Positions 14,850-23,542 are shown, counted from the stretch's first letter. The stretch is 64,000 nt of DNA from Streptomyces sp. NBC_00461 (GCF_036013935.1 NZ_CP107902.1:8775001-8839000); one strand, 5' to 3'. Numbers and translations are program-made. Notes: generated by a model not told the origin, from the sequence alone.

Positions 14850-16228
14850 CAGATATCTCCCGCGGACCGGGCGGTGCGGAACCCGGAGAAGATCTGCCGC
14901 CGGATCGGGTAGTCCCAGTTGCGGAACGTTCCCCGGCAGGCCACCGCGTCCACGGCGAACGAACCGCCGCGCAGCACCTTGTACTCGGGCCCGAAGAACA
15001 CCTCCGAGTACTCCTTGTACGGGAAGGCCTGGAATCCCGGGTAGGGCTGGAGGTCGCTCGACGTCCATTCCCACACGTCGCCGATCAACTGCCGTACGCC
15101 GAGCGGTGATTCGCCCTCCGGGTAGCTGCCGGCCGGGGCCGGGCGCAGATGCCGCTGGCCGAGGTTGGCGTGCTCCGGCGCCGGGTCGGCGTCGCCCCAC
15201 GGGTAGCGCATCGAGCGCCCGCTCGCCGGGTCGTGGCGGGCAGCCTTCTCCCACTCGGCCTCGGTGGGCAGCCTGCGCCCGGCCCAGCGGGCGTACGCGT
15301 CGGCCTCGTACCAGCACACGTGCAGCACCGGCTCGTCGGACGGCACGACCTCCGTGACCCCGAAGCGGCGCCGCAGCCACTGCTTGCCGTCACGGCGCCA
15401 GAACAACGGGGCGTTGATGGAGTGCCGGCGGATGTGCGCCCAGCCCTCGGCCGTCCACCAGCGCTCGTTGTCGTAGCCGCCGTCGTCGATGAACGCCTGG
15501 TACGCGCCGTTCGTCACCGGCGTCGTGTCGATGTGGAAGGACGCCACCTCGCGCCGGTGTGCCGGGCGTTCGTTGTCCAGCGCCCACGGCTCGCTGGAGG
15601 TGCCCATGGTGAACGGGCCGCCGGGGACGAGGACTTCGGCCGGTCCGCCGGCCAGCGGTGCCGGTTCCGGGTCCGGGGCGGTGAGGGCCGGGGGGCCCTT
15701 GCGGAGCTGATGGGTGATCAGCATCGTCTCGTCGTGCTGCTGTTCGTGCTGAGCGATCATCCCGAAGGCGAAGCCCGCCTCCGTCAGCCGCGTGCCGTGG
15801 AAGTCGGCGCTCTCCAGCAGGTCCATCACCCGCCCGCGCACGTCCGCCGCATAGGTGCGGGCCTCGGCGGGCGGCAGCAGCGGCAGCGAGGGCCGTTCGG
15901 AACGCGGGTGCTCGAAGGCGTCGTAGAGGCCGTCGATCTCGGGCCGCATCGCCTCCCGGCCGGCGACCGCCCGCAGCAGCCACAGCTCCTCCTGGTTGCC
16001 GATGTGGGCCAGGTCCCACACCAGCGGGGACATCAGCGGCGAGTGCTGTGCGGTCAGGTCGGGCCCCTCGACACAGCTGGTCAGGAGGGTGGTGCGGGCG
16101 CGGGCGGTGGTGAGCGTCGTCAGCGCCCGCCGGCGGAGTGCTTCCGCGTCGATGAAGGTGCCCTCCATGACGGTGGCGTCCCTGACGGTGTCGTTCACGG
16201 AGGATTCGTCGATGGCGGGGTCGTTCAT
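14849..16228 (-). CDS. egtB: Ergothioneine sulfoxide synthase (non-haem iron)
   Basis: 459 residues in two domains. The N-terminal DinB-like domain carries the iron ligands (LAHIGNQEE and the HX3HXE pattern in QHEQQHDE). The C-terminal FGE-sulfatase domain starts near VPGGPFTMGT and ends with LRGGSFAVD and GFRTAR. EgtB joins hercynine and gamma-glutamyl-cysteine using O2. Length is normal for the actinobacterial form. The ATG at 16228 overlaps the egtA stop as ATGA. Confidence 0.95.
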   Translation of the reverse strand: MNDPAIDESSVNDTVRDATVMEGTFIDAEALRRRALTTLTTARARTTLLTSCVEGPDLTAQHSPLMSPLVWDLAHIGNQEELWLLRAVAGREAMRPEIDGLYDAFEHPRSERPSLPLLPPAEARTYAADVRGRVMDLLESADFHGTRLTEAGFAFGMIAQHEQQHDETMLITHQLRKGPPALTAPDPEPAPLAGGPAEVLVPGGPFTMGTSSEPWALDNERPAHRREVASFHIDTTPVTNGAYQAFIDDGGYDNERWWTAEGWAHIRRHSINAPLFWRRDGKQWLRRRFGVTEVVPSDEPVLHVCWYEADAYARWAGRRLPTEAEWEKAARHDPASGRSMRYPWGDADPAPEHANLGQRHLRPAPAGSYPEGESPLGVRQLIGDVWEWTSSDLQPYPGFQAFPYKEYSEVFFGPEYKVLRGGSFAVDAVACRGTFRNWDYPIRRQIFSGFRTARSAGDI

Positions 16229-17577
16229 GTGCGCAGGTCCTTCCCGTGCGGCTTGGGGGTCCCTCCGGTCGGGCGAAGCCGGGACTGGGGGAGGTCCGTG
16301 CCGCGCACCCGGTCCAGCAGGTCGTCGGCGGGGCATCGACCCTGGATGACATAGCGGTCCAGATACGCCGCCACGGCGTCCGCGACCGGTGTGGTGGCCC
16401 CGAGCCGCGGCAGGGCTTCGAGCGCCGCGGTGAAGCACACGACGGCTGCCTCCTGCAGCTCGGGGTCGGCCAGGCCGTACCGGGCCGCGTCGGTCCACAG
16501 CGGATTGTGCGGCGCCGGCAGCCCGAGCGCCCGCTCGGCCAGCGGCTTCACGGTGCGATACGCGGTCTCCGCGGCCTCCGGATCATCGAACAGCGCCGTC
16601 GCCACGGCGAGCGGGACGATCCAGCCGTCGTCGCCGGGCTGCGCGTCGATCATGCGCAGTTCCAGGAAACCGCGTGGTCTGACCGGCGGGAACAGCGTCG
16701 TGATGTGGTAGTCGAGGTCCTCGCGGGTGGGCGGCCTGGGCGACTGCGACCTGGTCCACTCCCGGAAGGTGAGCCCCTCCGGGACGTCCCAGGGCCCGTC
16801 GTCCCGTCGTACGCACATCACCGACGAGTCCATGACGTGCCGGGCCCAGGTGCGGCGCGGGTCGCCGTCCAGCGGGGGCGCGCCCGCCCGGTCGGCGCCT
16901 ATCTCCATCCACAGCAGCTGGCGGGTGGAGCGCCAGCCGGTGGGCTCACCTCCGGCCAGCGGTGAGTTGGCGAACGCGGCCACCAGGACCGCGCCCAGCT
17001 GGTGCGACAGCCACCAGCGCCGCCCGTGGCCGAGCGGCCCTGGCTCCTCGTATCCGGCGTCCAGGCAGACCTGGACGGAGGCCGAGGTGCACATCATGCG
17101 GCGACCGGCCGGACCGTTGCGGTCCAGACAGGCCTCCAGGGCGTCGTAGCGCGGTTCGTGCAGGAACCGGCGCGGCCGATGCCAGGGGTCGTGGCCGAAG
17201 CCGACGATGCCGAGACCGTGCTCGCGCAGCGCCGCGCGGACGGCGTCGAGGTCGGCGGAAACGGTACCGATGCACTCCATCAGGGAGGTGGCGGGCGACG
17301 AGCTCAGTTCCAGCTGGCCGCCGGGCTCAGTGGTGAGCGCCGACCTCAGGGGCACGGTCCGCAGCGAAGCGTAGGCCGCTTCGAGTCGTTCGGGTGTGAC
17401 GGGGAGCTGCGGTGTGCGCAGCTCGTGGACGAGCCATTCCACTTCGACCCCGACATTTCGGGGTGGGCCGGTCTTGAAACAGATGCCCCGGACCAGTGCC
17501 TCCACCTCGGGTGAGGTGAGGGGGGTGCGGGGCTCCGTACAGTCGCTCGCCGGAGCGATGCTCGGCGTATCGGACAT
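16225..17577 (-). CDS. egtA: Glutamate-cysteine ligase for ergothioneine
   Basis: 450 residues of the GCS2-type ligase family. It makes gamma-glutamyl-cysteine, the sulfur donor for EgtB. Family marks are GVEVEWLVHEL near 42-52, the LTTEPGGQLELSSSP substrate loop, and FGHDPWHRPRR. The ATG at 17577 has a perfect AGGAGG eight bases upstream. First gene of a tightly overlapping egtA-B-C-D operon. The fifth gene of the pathway, the PLP lyase egtE, is not in the window. Confidence 0.95.
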   Translation of the reverse strand: MSDTPSIAPASDCTEPRTPLTSPEVEALVRGICFKTGPPRNVGVEVEWLVHELRTPQLPVTPERLEAAYASLRTVPLRSALTTEPGGQLELSSSPATSLMECIGTVSADLDAVRAALREHGLGIVGFGHDPWHRPRRFLHEPRYDALEACLDRNGPAGRRMMCTSASVQVCLDAGYEEPGPLGHGRRWWLSHQLGAVLVAAFANSPLAGGEPTGWRSTRQLLWMEIGADRAGAPPLDGDPRRTWARHVMDSSVMCVRRDDGPWDVPEGLTFREWTRSQSPRPPTREDLDYHITTLFPPVRPRGFLELRMIDAQPGDDGWIVPLAVATALFDDPEAAETAYRTVKPLAERALGLPAPHNPLWTDAARYGLADPELQEAAVVCFTAALEALPRLGATTPVADAVAAYLDRYVIQGRCPADDLLDRVRGTDLPQSRLRPTGGTPKPHGKDLRT

Positions 17578-17865
17578 GGTGGGAACCTCCTGAGATTCGA
17601 CTGTGCCGCCGACCGGCCCGTCAGGTGCCCGGACGGCAGCACTCGTCCTACCCAAGACCCTCCCGCCGTATCGCACAAGGGTGCGTATCGGCACGTTCCG
17701 GCTCGGTAATCTCCTCGTTCCGAGCGTTTGCTGCGGATTTCCTGGGCGTTCGCGGACGCGGAAAACTCTGTTGCACCGCGTGTCCAGCATCGCCCAGGAT
17801 CGGTGCATGAGCACGACGGGGGAGCGCGCGGGGCGCGCGAGCATGGCGCACACGGGGGTGGCGCC

Positions 17866-18690
17866 ATGAGCGCGCGCCTGCGTGGCATCGCGCGGCAGAC
17901 GGAGCAGATCGTGGCGGCCGGGACCTATCGCGCGCCCGACGGGCGCGAGGTCTCGATCGCCACGGCGGTCGAGGCGGCCCGGGCCGGCACGCGCATGCAC
18001 GGGCCAGATCCGCTGCGGATACCGGCGACCGCCCTCGTCGACACGTTCTTCGAGGTCACGGGCGAGAGCAGCCTGGAGGCCGCGCACCGGCTCGGCGGCC
18101 GGACGGCGGTACTGAACTTCGCCTCGGCCCGCAATCCGGGCGGCGGGTTCATGAACGGCGCACAGGCCCAGGAGGAGGCCCTGTGCCGCGCCTCCGCCCT
18201 CTACCAGTGCCTTCTGCAGGCCCCGGAGTTCTACGACCACCACCGCGCACACCGTGGCCCGTTCTACACGGACCGTGTCATCCACTCACCCACGGTGCCC
18301 GTCTTCCGCGACGACCGCGGCCGCCTGCTCGACGAACCCTGCACGGCGGGCTTCCTGACCGCCGCCGCTCCGAACGCGGGAGTGATCAGACGTACGACGC
18401 CGGAGCGCACCGGTGAACTGCCGAAGGCCCTGGGCGTCCGCGCCGAGCGGGTGCTGGAGACGGCCGCGGCCCACGGCTACCCGAGGTTGGTGCTGGGCGC
18501 CTGGGGCTGCGGAGTCTTCCAGAACGAGCCGGAGCAGGTGGCGGGCGCCTTCCGCGCGCTGCTCGGTCCGGACGGTCGCTTCTCCCGCACCTTCGAGCAC
18601 GTGGTGTTCGGAATCCTGGACCGCACGCCGGGCAACACGGTCCGCGGGGCGTTCGTACGGGCGTTTCCTGAGCGTCAACTGCAGCCGTAG
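17866..18690 (+). CDS. Bacterial-type poly(ADP-ribose) glycohydrolase (TIGR02452)
   Basis: 274 residues of the TIGR02452/DUF2263 macrodomain family. The PARG signature is clear: NPGGGFMNGAQAQEEALC, where GGG begins the loop and the paired Glu of QEE are the catalytic residues. A second glycine segment, LGAWGCGVFQNEP, is the macrodomain phosphate loop. It should cleave ribose-ribose bonds in poly(ADP-ribose) in the cytoplasm. The ATG at 17866 matches the family start. Divergent from egtA across about 288 bp that show no other gene. Whether the organism has a PARP is not visible here. Confidence 0.88.
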   Translation: MSARLRGIARQTEQIVAAGTYRAPDGREVSIATAVEAARAGTRMHGPDPLRIPATALVDTFFEVTGESSLEAAHRLGGRTAVLNFASARNPGGGFMNGAQAQEEALCRASALYQCLLQAPEFYDHHRAHRGPFYTDRVIHSPTVPVFRDDRGRLLDEPCTAGFLTAAAPNAGVIRRTTPERTGELPKALGVRAERVLETAAAHGYPRLVLGAWGCGVFQNEPEQVAGAFRALLGPDGRFSRTFEHVVFGILDRTPGNTVRGAFVRAFPERQLQP

Positions 18691-18747
18691 GGCCGCGGCG
18701 TCGGCCTCCTGAGCGTGCCTGCATTCGCTCGGCTGCCGGGTGGAGAG

Positions 18748-18776
18748 GCCCCCGCGGACGGGGGGATGCCGCGGGG
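18748..18776. terminator. Hairpin between PARG and cupin genes
   Basis: CCCCCGCGG (18748-18756) and CCGCGGGGG (18768-18776) form a 9-bp perfect stem with an 11-nt loop between convergent genes. Confidence 0.55.
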
Positions 18777-18836
18777 GACTCTCGCACAGGAAGAGGGAGG
18801 AAAGACGGCCCGCGTTCCCGGCGAGGCGTTGTTCTT

Positions 18837-18866
18837 GCTTCGGCTTCGGCTTCGGCTTCGGCTTCA
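18837..18866. repeat. Hexanucleotide repeat (GCTTCG)5 at cupin stop
   Basis: Four exact copies of GCTTCG and one GCTTCA. The last unit contains the TGA of the cupin gene (minus strand), so the array begins right after the stop. Another frame across the array would encode Lys-Pro repeats. Confidence 0.7.
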
Positions 18867-19262
18867 GCGGGCGCGGCCGATCCGCATGCCGGGGCGGCGG
18901 CGGTGGACTGTCAGGTAGGCGAGGCCCTCGGCGCCCGCGGTGAGGCTGCGGGTGGAGCCGTGGGGGAGCCAGAGCAGGGTGCCCGTGGTGAGGGACTGCT
19001 CTTCGTCTCCCGGGGTGCCGCCGAGGACGCCGTCGCCCGAGACGACGAGCAGCAGCACGTCCAGGTGAGGTTCCGCGTGCGGGGCGACATGGCGGCCCGG
19101 TGCCAACCGGACGACATTGGCGTCGAGTTGGCGTCCGCTCTCGGTGAGCTTCCACAGCACGCCGACATCATCCCCGGCGGCGGTCACGGCGCCGGTGTCG
19201 CACAGGATGCGCGCGGTCGCCGCCTCCGGTTGCTCACCGGTGGGTGTCCCGGCCTCGGTCAT
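18864..19262 (-). CDS. Small cupin-domain protein
   Basis: 132 residues with a single cupin barrel: a metal-type motif in APGRHVAPHAEPHLD (His cluster, residues about 57-71), GDGVLGG, and LLWLPHGSTRSL. Function is unknown; such proteins may bind a small molecule or metal, or regulate a partner. The ATG at 19262 lies 19 bp after the PemK/MazF-like gene, so both probably share a message. Confidence 0.75.
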   Translation of the reverse strand: MTEAGTPTGEQPEAATARILCDTGAVTAAGDDVGVLWKLTESGRQLDANVVRLAPGRHVAPHAEPHLDVLLLVVSGDGVLGGTPGDEEQSLTTGTLLWLPHGSTRSLTAGAEGLAYLTVHRRRPGMRIGRAR

Positions 19263-19281
19263 CGGCTCACTTCCCGCGCCC

Positions 19282-19728
19282 TCAGTTCCAGCCGTAACGC
19301 TCGTGCAGCCGGTGCCGCACCAGGTTGAACCGTCCCCGGTCCAGGGCACAGGCCTCCCGGCGCATGCCGTCCTCGTGCAGCCGCAGGACCCGGTCCACGT
19401 CGACCCAGGAGTCACGCCCGGACCGGTCCCACGGGCCGCTGCCGATCGCCACCCACTCCCGGTCGTCGTCGTGCCGCTTGCTGGACAACTGGACGGCGAG
19501 CAGGGTGCCGGCCGCCTCGCGGGCGACGACGAGGACGGGACGGTCCTTGCCACGGCCGTCGTTCTCCTCGAAGGGCACCCACGTCCATACGATCTCGCCG
19601 GGATCCGGGTCGCCGTCGTGCGCGGGGGAGTACTCGGTGCGCACCGTTCCGACCTCGCGGGGGTGGGCCTCGGTGGTGGCGGTGGGCCCGAAACGGCCCG
19701 GGACGTTCTCATCGGTAAACGCAGTCAC
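19282..19728 (-). CDS. PemK/MazF-like protein
   Basis: 148 residues. From about residue 42 it follows the PemK/MazF pattern: GEIVWTWVPFEENDGRGKDRPVLVV, with the Arg-Pro strand and a later LLAVQLSSKRH. MazF-type proteins are mRNA interferases, but this actinobacterial subgroup has an acidic insert (EENDGRGK) and an N-terminal extension and has often no MazE partner. Start GTG at 19728, 21 bp downstream of the antitoxin-like gene. RNase activity is inferred from the fold only. Confidence 0.7.
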   Translation of the reverse strand: MTAFTDENVPGRFGPTATTEAHPREVGTVRTEYSPAHDGDPDPGEIVWTWVPFEENDGRGKDRPVLVVAREAAGTLLAVQLSSKRHDDDREWVAIGSGPWDRSGRDSWVDVDRVLRLHEDGMRREACALDRGRFNLVRHRLHERYGWN

Positions 19729-19749
19729 GCAGGCACCATAGAGGACCCG

Positions 19750-19959
19750 TCAGCCGGCGGAGTCCCTGCCCTCTTCGCCCAGGCGCTCGACCACGTCCTT
19801 GGCCTTCTCCACGCCGGTGTCGATCTGCTCGCTGTACTTGCCGTCCGTCTTGTCGTCGACGAGATCGCCCGCCTTCTCCAGCCCGTCGCCGATGGCCTCG
19901 CCGTGTTCCTCGGCGACGTCCTCCGCCTTGTCCTTGAGGTTCTTGAGGGACTCGAACAT
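19750..19959 (-). CDS. Rv0909/MT0933-like antitoxin family protein
   Basis: 69 residues, helical and highly charged: MFESLKNLKDKAEDVAEEHG, then GDGLEKAGDLVDDKTDGKYSE, DTGVEKAKDVVERL. This matches the small MT0933-type antitoxin family of actinobacteria, whose M. tuberculosis member is paired with an SRPBCC toxin rather than MazF. The ATG at 19959 has GGGAGG five bases upstream. It heads a run with the PemK/MazF-like and cupin genes. No DNA-binding domain is obvious. Confidence 0.75.
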   Translation of the reverse strand: MFESLKNLKDKAEDVAEEHGEAIGDGLEKAGDLVDDKTDGKYSEQIDTGVEKAKDVVERLGEEGRDSAG

Positions 19960-19981
19960 CAGGGCCTCCCTGCTCGGAGCC

Positions 19982-20014
19982 GCGCGCAATCGCGCGCCGT
20001 GCGCAATCGCGCAC
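19982..20014 (-). promoter_or_regulatory. Direct repeats, each palindromic, before antitoxin gene
   Basis: GCGCAATCGCGC occurs at 19984-19995 and 20001-20012, 17 bp apart. Flanking bases make each a small inverted repeat (GCGCG..CGCGC and GTGCG..CGCAC). They begin 23 bp upstream of the antitoxin-like start, where an autoregulatory operator or leader hairpins would lie. Confidence 0.45.
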
Positions 20015-20084
20015 AGAGGCGATGCTTCCCCTGCGGAACACCGCCGGGCAAGAGGGCGCGCGAAGCACACCGGGGCACACGGAC

Positions 20085-20116
20085 GCCGGGAACCCCCGAG
20101 ATCGAGGGCCCCCGGC
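20085..20116 (-). terminator. Terminator after flotillin gene
   Basis: An imperfect stem with outer pairs GCCGGG/CCCGGC and inner CCC..CGA/TCG..GGG around a short loop, about 40 bases after the flotillin stop. Confidence 0.45.
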
Positions 20117-20157
20117 ATGCCGTCCGGCTGTACGGCCTTCTCCTACACGTCCTTCTC

Positions 20158-21645
20158 CTACACGTCCTTCTCCACCGGCACCTTCTGCGACGGCGGCGCC
20201 GCGATCCCGTTCAGGGACGGCGAAGTCCCGTTCGGGGTCGGTGCGTTCTGGTTCATGGAGGCCAGCAGCTGGCGGGCCAGGCCGAGGCCGGTACCGCCCA
20301 TGGTGAGCGCCTTGGCGAGCATCTCGGCCATGCCGTCGGCGCCGTTGAGCACCACCATGTTGTCGACGCTGCCGAACGCGGACGCGCCGGCCTTGACGAT
20401 CTCCGGCCAGTTCTCCGCGAGTTGCTGGGCGACGACGGCCTCCTGGTTCTCGGCCAGGGCCGAGGCCCGTGCCTTGATGGCCTCCGCCTCGGCGAGGCCC
20501 TTGGCCTTGGTGGCCTCTGCGTCCGCCAGGCCCCTCGCCTGAGCCGCGGCCGCCTCGGCCTCACCGGTGGCCCGCGTGGCAGCCGCCATCGCGGAACCGC
20601 GCGACTTGGTCGCCTCGGCCTCGGCACCCGCGGCCGTCTTGACCCGGGTCGCCTCGGCCGCCGCCGCGAGCTCCGTCTCCTTCGCCTTGGCCTGCGCTGC
20701 CGAGATACGCGCGTCGCGCTCGCCCTCGGCCAGCGTGCGCTTCTCGTAGGCCTTGGCATCCGCGGGCTTGCGGACGTCCGCCTGGAGCTGCTGTTCGCGC
20801 CGGTGCGCCTCCAGTTCGGCGACCCGGGTCTCCTGGACCACGACCTCCTGCCGGGCCGCGGCGTCGGCGAGCGGACCGGCCTGGCGCGCCTTCGCGCCCG
20901 CCTTGTCGCGCTCGGCCTGGTAGCCGGCCTGGAGGATCTCGCTGTCCCGGGTGGCCTGGGCCATCCGCGCGAACGACTGCTGCTCGGCCTCGGTGGCGAG
21001 ACGGTTCGCCTCCGCCTGAGCGATCCGGGCGTCCCGCTGGACGGCCGCCGCGTGCGGCATCGCCAGATTCTGGATGTACCCGGTCGGGTCCTCGATCTCA
21101 TGGATCTGCAGGGAGTCGACGATGAGCCCCAGCTTCTCCATCTCCGTGCCGCAGGCGGCCCGGGTCTGCCCGGTGAGCTTCTCCCGGTCGCGGATCATGT
21201 CCTCGACCGTCAACCCGCCGACGATGGACCGCAGATGACCGGCGAAGACGTTGTGCACCCTCTCCGACATCATCTTCTGCTGGTCGAGGAAACGGCGCCC
21301 CGCGTTCGCGATCGACACGAAGTCGTCGCCCACCTTGAAGATGACCACGCCCCGCACCTTGAGCGGAATGCCCTGGTGGGTCACGCAGTCCACATGCAGT
21401 TCGGTCTCGTTCAGGTCGAGCGAGAGCTTGCGCACCGCCTGCACACCGGGCAGCACCAGCGTGCCCCGCCCGGTGACGATGCGGAATCCCATGCCCTCCT
21501 CCAAGCCCTCCGTGCGGTGCTTGGAGCCGGAGATGATCAGTGCCTCGTTGGGTTCCGCGACACGCCACATCATCTTGAACAGACCGATCAGAACGGCGAT
21601 GGCAACAACCGCCACCCCCGCAACGACGCCGACGATCATCGGCAT
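20158..21645 (-). CDS. Flotillin-like SPFH/band-7 membrane scaffold protein
   Basis: About 495 residues: an N-terminal membrane helix (about 4-22), an SPFH domain (about 30-200), then a long Ala/Glu-rich coiled coil (about 215-420) with many EAEA and EAT repeats, and a Pro/Asn-rich tail. Flotillins organise membrane microdomains. The ATG at 21645 is used, with AAGGGGGC upstream; ATGs at 21639 and 21660 are also in frame. A 15-bp unit (CTACACGTCCTTCTC) is duplicated at the 3' end, so the last codons and stop are repeated once after the real stop. A small NfeD-like gene lies upstream, as is common for flotillins. Confidence 0.88.
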   Translation of the reverse strand: MPMIVGVVAGVAVVAIAVLIGLFKMMWRVAEPNEALIISGSKHRTEGLEEGMGFRIVTGRGTLVLPGVQAVRKLSLDLNETELHVDCVTHQGIPLKVRGVVIFKVGDDFVSIANAGRRFLDQQKMMSERVHNVFAGHLRSIVGGLTVEDMIRDREKLTGQTRAACGTEMEKLGLIVDSLQIHEIEDPTGYIQNLAMPHAAAVQRDARIAQAEANRLATEAEQQSFARMAQATRDSEILQAGYQAERDKAGAKARQAGPLADAAARQEVVVQETRVAELEAHRREQQLQADVRKPADAKAYEKRTLAEGERDARISAAQAKAKETELAAAAEATRVKTAAGAEAEATKSRGSAMAAATRATGEAEAAAAQARGLADAEATKAKGLAEAEAIKARASALAENQEAVVAQQLAENWPEIVKAGASAFGSVDNMVVLNGADGMAEMLAKALTMGGTGLGLARQLLASMNQNAPTPNGTSPSLNGIAAPPSQKVPVEKDV

Positions 21646-21777
21646 ACGCCCCCTTTGCATGGTGCCCTTTCGGCACCGAACGAAGGGAGTGTGCTCCTGC
21701 CCGAGGCCCGGGTGAAGACGCTGGCCAATCCTTGTCACGTTCTTGACGCAAGCGCTCTCACCTGGGGCTGAGCACGC

Positions 21778-21996
21778 TCAACTGTCGTACGCGGCCGTGA
21801 CGTAGACCGTCCTCGGTGGCAGGTACTCCACCACCATCACCACCGTGCCCCGCTCGATCCGGACCGTCCCGGTGGCCGGATAGGCGAGGAAGTGCTCCGC
21901 CCCGCCCCGCACCCGGACGATCACCTCGCCGACGAGCCCGGGCCCGACCGTTCCGGTGACCCGCCCCATGAGCCCGACCATCGACGCATCGTCCAT
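21778..21996 (-). CDS. Small NfeD-like C-terminal OB-fold protein
   Basis: 72 residues with a compact beta-barrel pattern: GRVTGTVGPGLVGEVIVRVRGG, AEHFLAYPATG, and RGTVVMVVEYLPPRTVYV. This is the OB-fold of NfeD proteins, the usual partners of flotillin/SPFH proteins, but without the membrane part. The ATG at 21996 is preceded by an in-frame GTG two codons upstream that could also start it. Same strand as and 132 bp upstream of the flotillin gene. Confidence 0.7.
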   Translation of the reverse strand: MDDASMVGLMGRVTGTVGPGLVGEVIVRVRGGAEHFLAYPATGTVRIERGTVVMVVEYLPPRTVYVTAAYDS

Positions 21997-22022
21997 GGCC
22001 ACAGGGTAAGTGCCGAACCGGC

Positions 22023-23447
22023 CTAGGCCGCCGGGAAGTCGGTGGCGATCTGCTGCGCCGGCCACGCCTCGTGCCAGCGCAGTTGCGCCTCCAGCTGCGC
22101 GGCCAGTGAGATCAACAGCGGTTCGCTGCCGTCCGGTCCGAGCAGTTGCGCCCCGACGGGCAGCCCGCCGTCGACGAATCCGGCCGGGACGTTCACGCCG
22201 GGCCAGCCCAGCACGTTCCACGGCCAGGCGTACGGGCAGGCGGCGATCATCGCGCGGTCCGTGGCGAAGCCGCTCAGCTGCAGCATCGAGCCGATGCGCG
22301 GCGGGGGCGCGGCCGTCGTCGGCGCGAGGACCACGTCGTACGACGCGAAGAAGCCGCCGATACGACGGTGCAGCACCGCCTCCGCCCGCCGTGCCGCCCT
22401 GAGCGGCGCCCCGCCGAGCAGCCGGCCCAGCCGGGCGGCGCCGTGGGTGCGCCGGTCGAGCAGCGCGGGGAAGGGCGCCTCGCGGACCCGTTCGGCGAGG
22501 CCGACGGTGGCACGGGGGACGAAGGTGAGCCCGATCCGGCCGTACGGCGGGTCGGCCTCCTCCACGACGTGCCCCAACCCGCTGAGTTTCTCGGCGAGTT
22601 GGAGTACCTGGGTGCGTACCTGCGGCTGGAGGCGCGCGGGCAGGGCGGTGAACGGCGGCTTGAGGGCGAGCGCGATGCGCAGTCGGCCGGGCTCACGGCC
22701 GGCCGCCTCGGAGGCGTTGATGGCGGGGGGCCGGTGCGGGTCGTGCTCGTGGTTGCCACTCGCCGCGTCGAGGAGCAGTGCCGCGTCCGCGACCGTACGG
22801 GCCAGGGTGCCGTTGACGGTGATGCCCTGGAAGGACTCGCCGCGCGGCCAGGTGGAGATGCGGCCGCGCTGCGGCTTGATGCCGATGAGATGGGTCCAGG
22901 AGGCGGGGATGCGCACGGATCCGGCGCCGTCCGAACCGAGGGCGGCCGGCACGAGACCGGCGGCGACGGCGGCGGCCGACCCGCCGGACGAGCCGCCCGG
23001 GGTGTGTTCCGGGCTCCAGGGATTGCGGGTCGCGCCGAACGCGGGTCCCTCGGTGAATGGCCACTGCCCGAACTCGCAGGTGTTGGTCTTGCCGACGATC
23101 ACGGCGCCGGCCGCCCGCAACCGCCGTACGGCCTCACTGTCCTCGGCGACCGGCGGGAACTGCCCGTCGCAGCCGAAGGCGGTCGGCTCACCGGCCACGT
23201 CCGTGTCGTCCTTGACCGCCACCGGGACGCCGAGCAGCGGCCTGCGCACCCCGGCCGCCAGTTCCTTGTCCGCCGCCTCGGCCTCGGCGAGGGCGGCCTC
23301 GGCCCGCACGAGCCGGAAGGCGTTGAGGGACGTCTGCGTCGCCTCGATCCGCGCCAGCGTCCGCTCGACGAGCGCCTGGGAGGTGACAGTGCCGTCGGCC
23401 AGCGCACGGGCGGTCTCCAGCAAGCCTGCGGAACGGTCGGGCGTCAT
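22023..23447 (-). CDS. Amidase, amidase-signature family
   Basis: 474 residues with the Ser-cisSer-Lys triad of amidase-signature enzymes: Lys79 in VAVKDDTD, Ser154 in GGSSGGSAAA, and the nucleophile Ser177 in GSDGAGSVRIPAS. The usual GSDTGGS is GSDGAGS here, a mild variant. It hydrolyses a C-N amide bond in the cytoplasm; the substrate is unknown. Start ATG 23447 with GGAGG eight bases upstream. A much longer in-frame opening upstream runs across the next two genes and is not coding. Confidence 0.9.
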   Translation of the reverse strand: MTPDRSAGLLETARALADGTVTSQALVERTLARIEATQTSLNAFRLVRAEAALAEAEAADKELAAGVRRPLLGVPVAVKDDTDVAGEPTAFGCDGQFPPVAEDSEAVRRLRAAGAVIVGKTNTCEFGQWPFTEGPAFGATRNPWSPEHTPGGSSGGSAAAVAAGLVPAALGSDGAGSVRIPASWTHLIGIKPQRGRISTWPRGESFQGITVNGTLARTVADAALLLDAASGNHEHDPHRPPAINASEAAGREPGRLRIALALKPPFTALPARLQPQVRTQVLQLAEKLSGLGHVVEEADPPYGRIGLTFVPRATVGLAERVREAPFPALLDRRTHGAARLGRLLGGAPLRAARRAEAVLHRRIGGFFASYDVVLAPTTAAPPPRIGSMLQLSGFATDRAMIAACPYAWPWNVLGWPGVNVPAGFVDGGLPVGAQLLGPDGSEPLLISLAAQLEAQLRWHEAWPAQQIATDFPAA

Positions 23448-23542
23448 GCGGCACACCTCCGGGACGGCATCGTCTACCGAACGGTAACGTCCGAAAGCGC
23501 TTCGCCGGAACGCCGTGCGGGCGCCTGCAGCCGGATGGGTGT

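Noticed and set aside
17578..17865. SigR-type promoter before egtA
   Set aside because: Searched for GGAAT-N18-GTT on the minus strand; partial GGAA elements occur but no correctly spaced GTT, so thiol-stress control cannot be supported.
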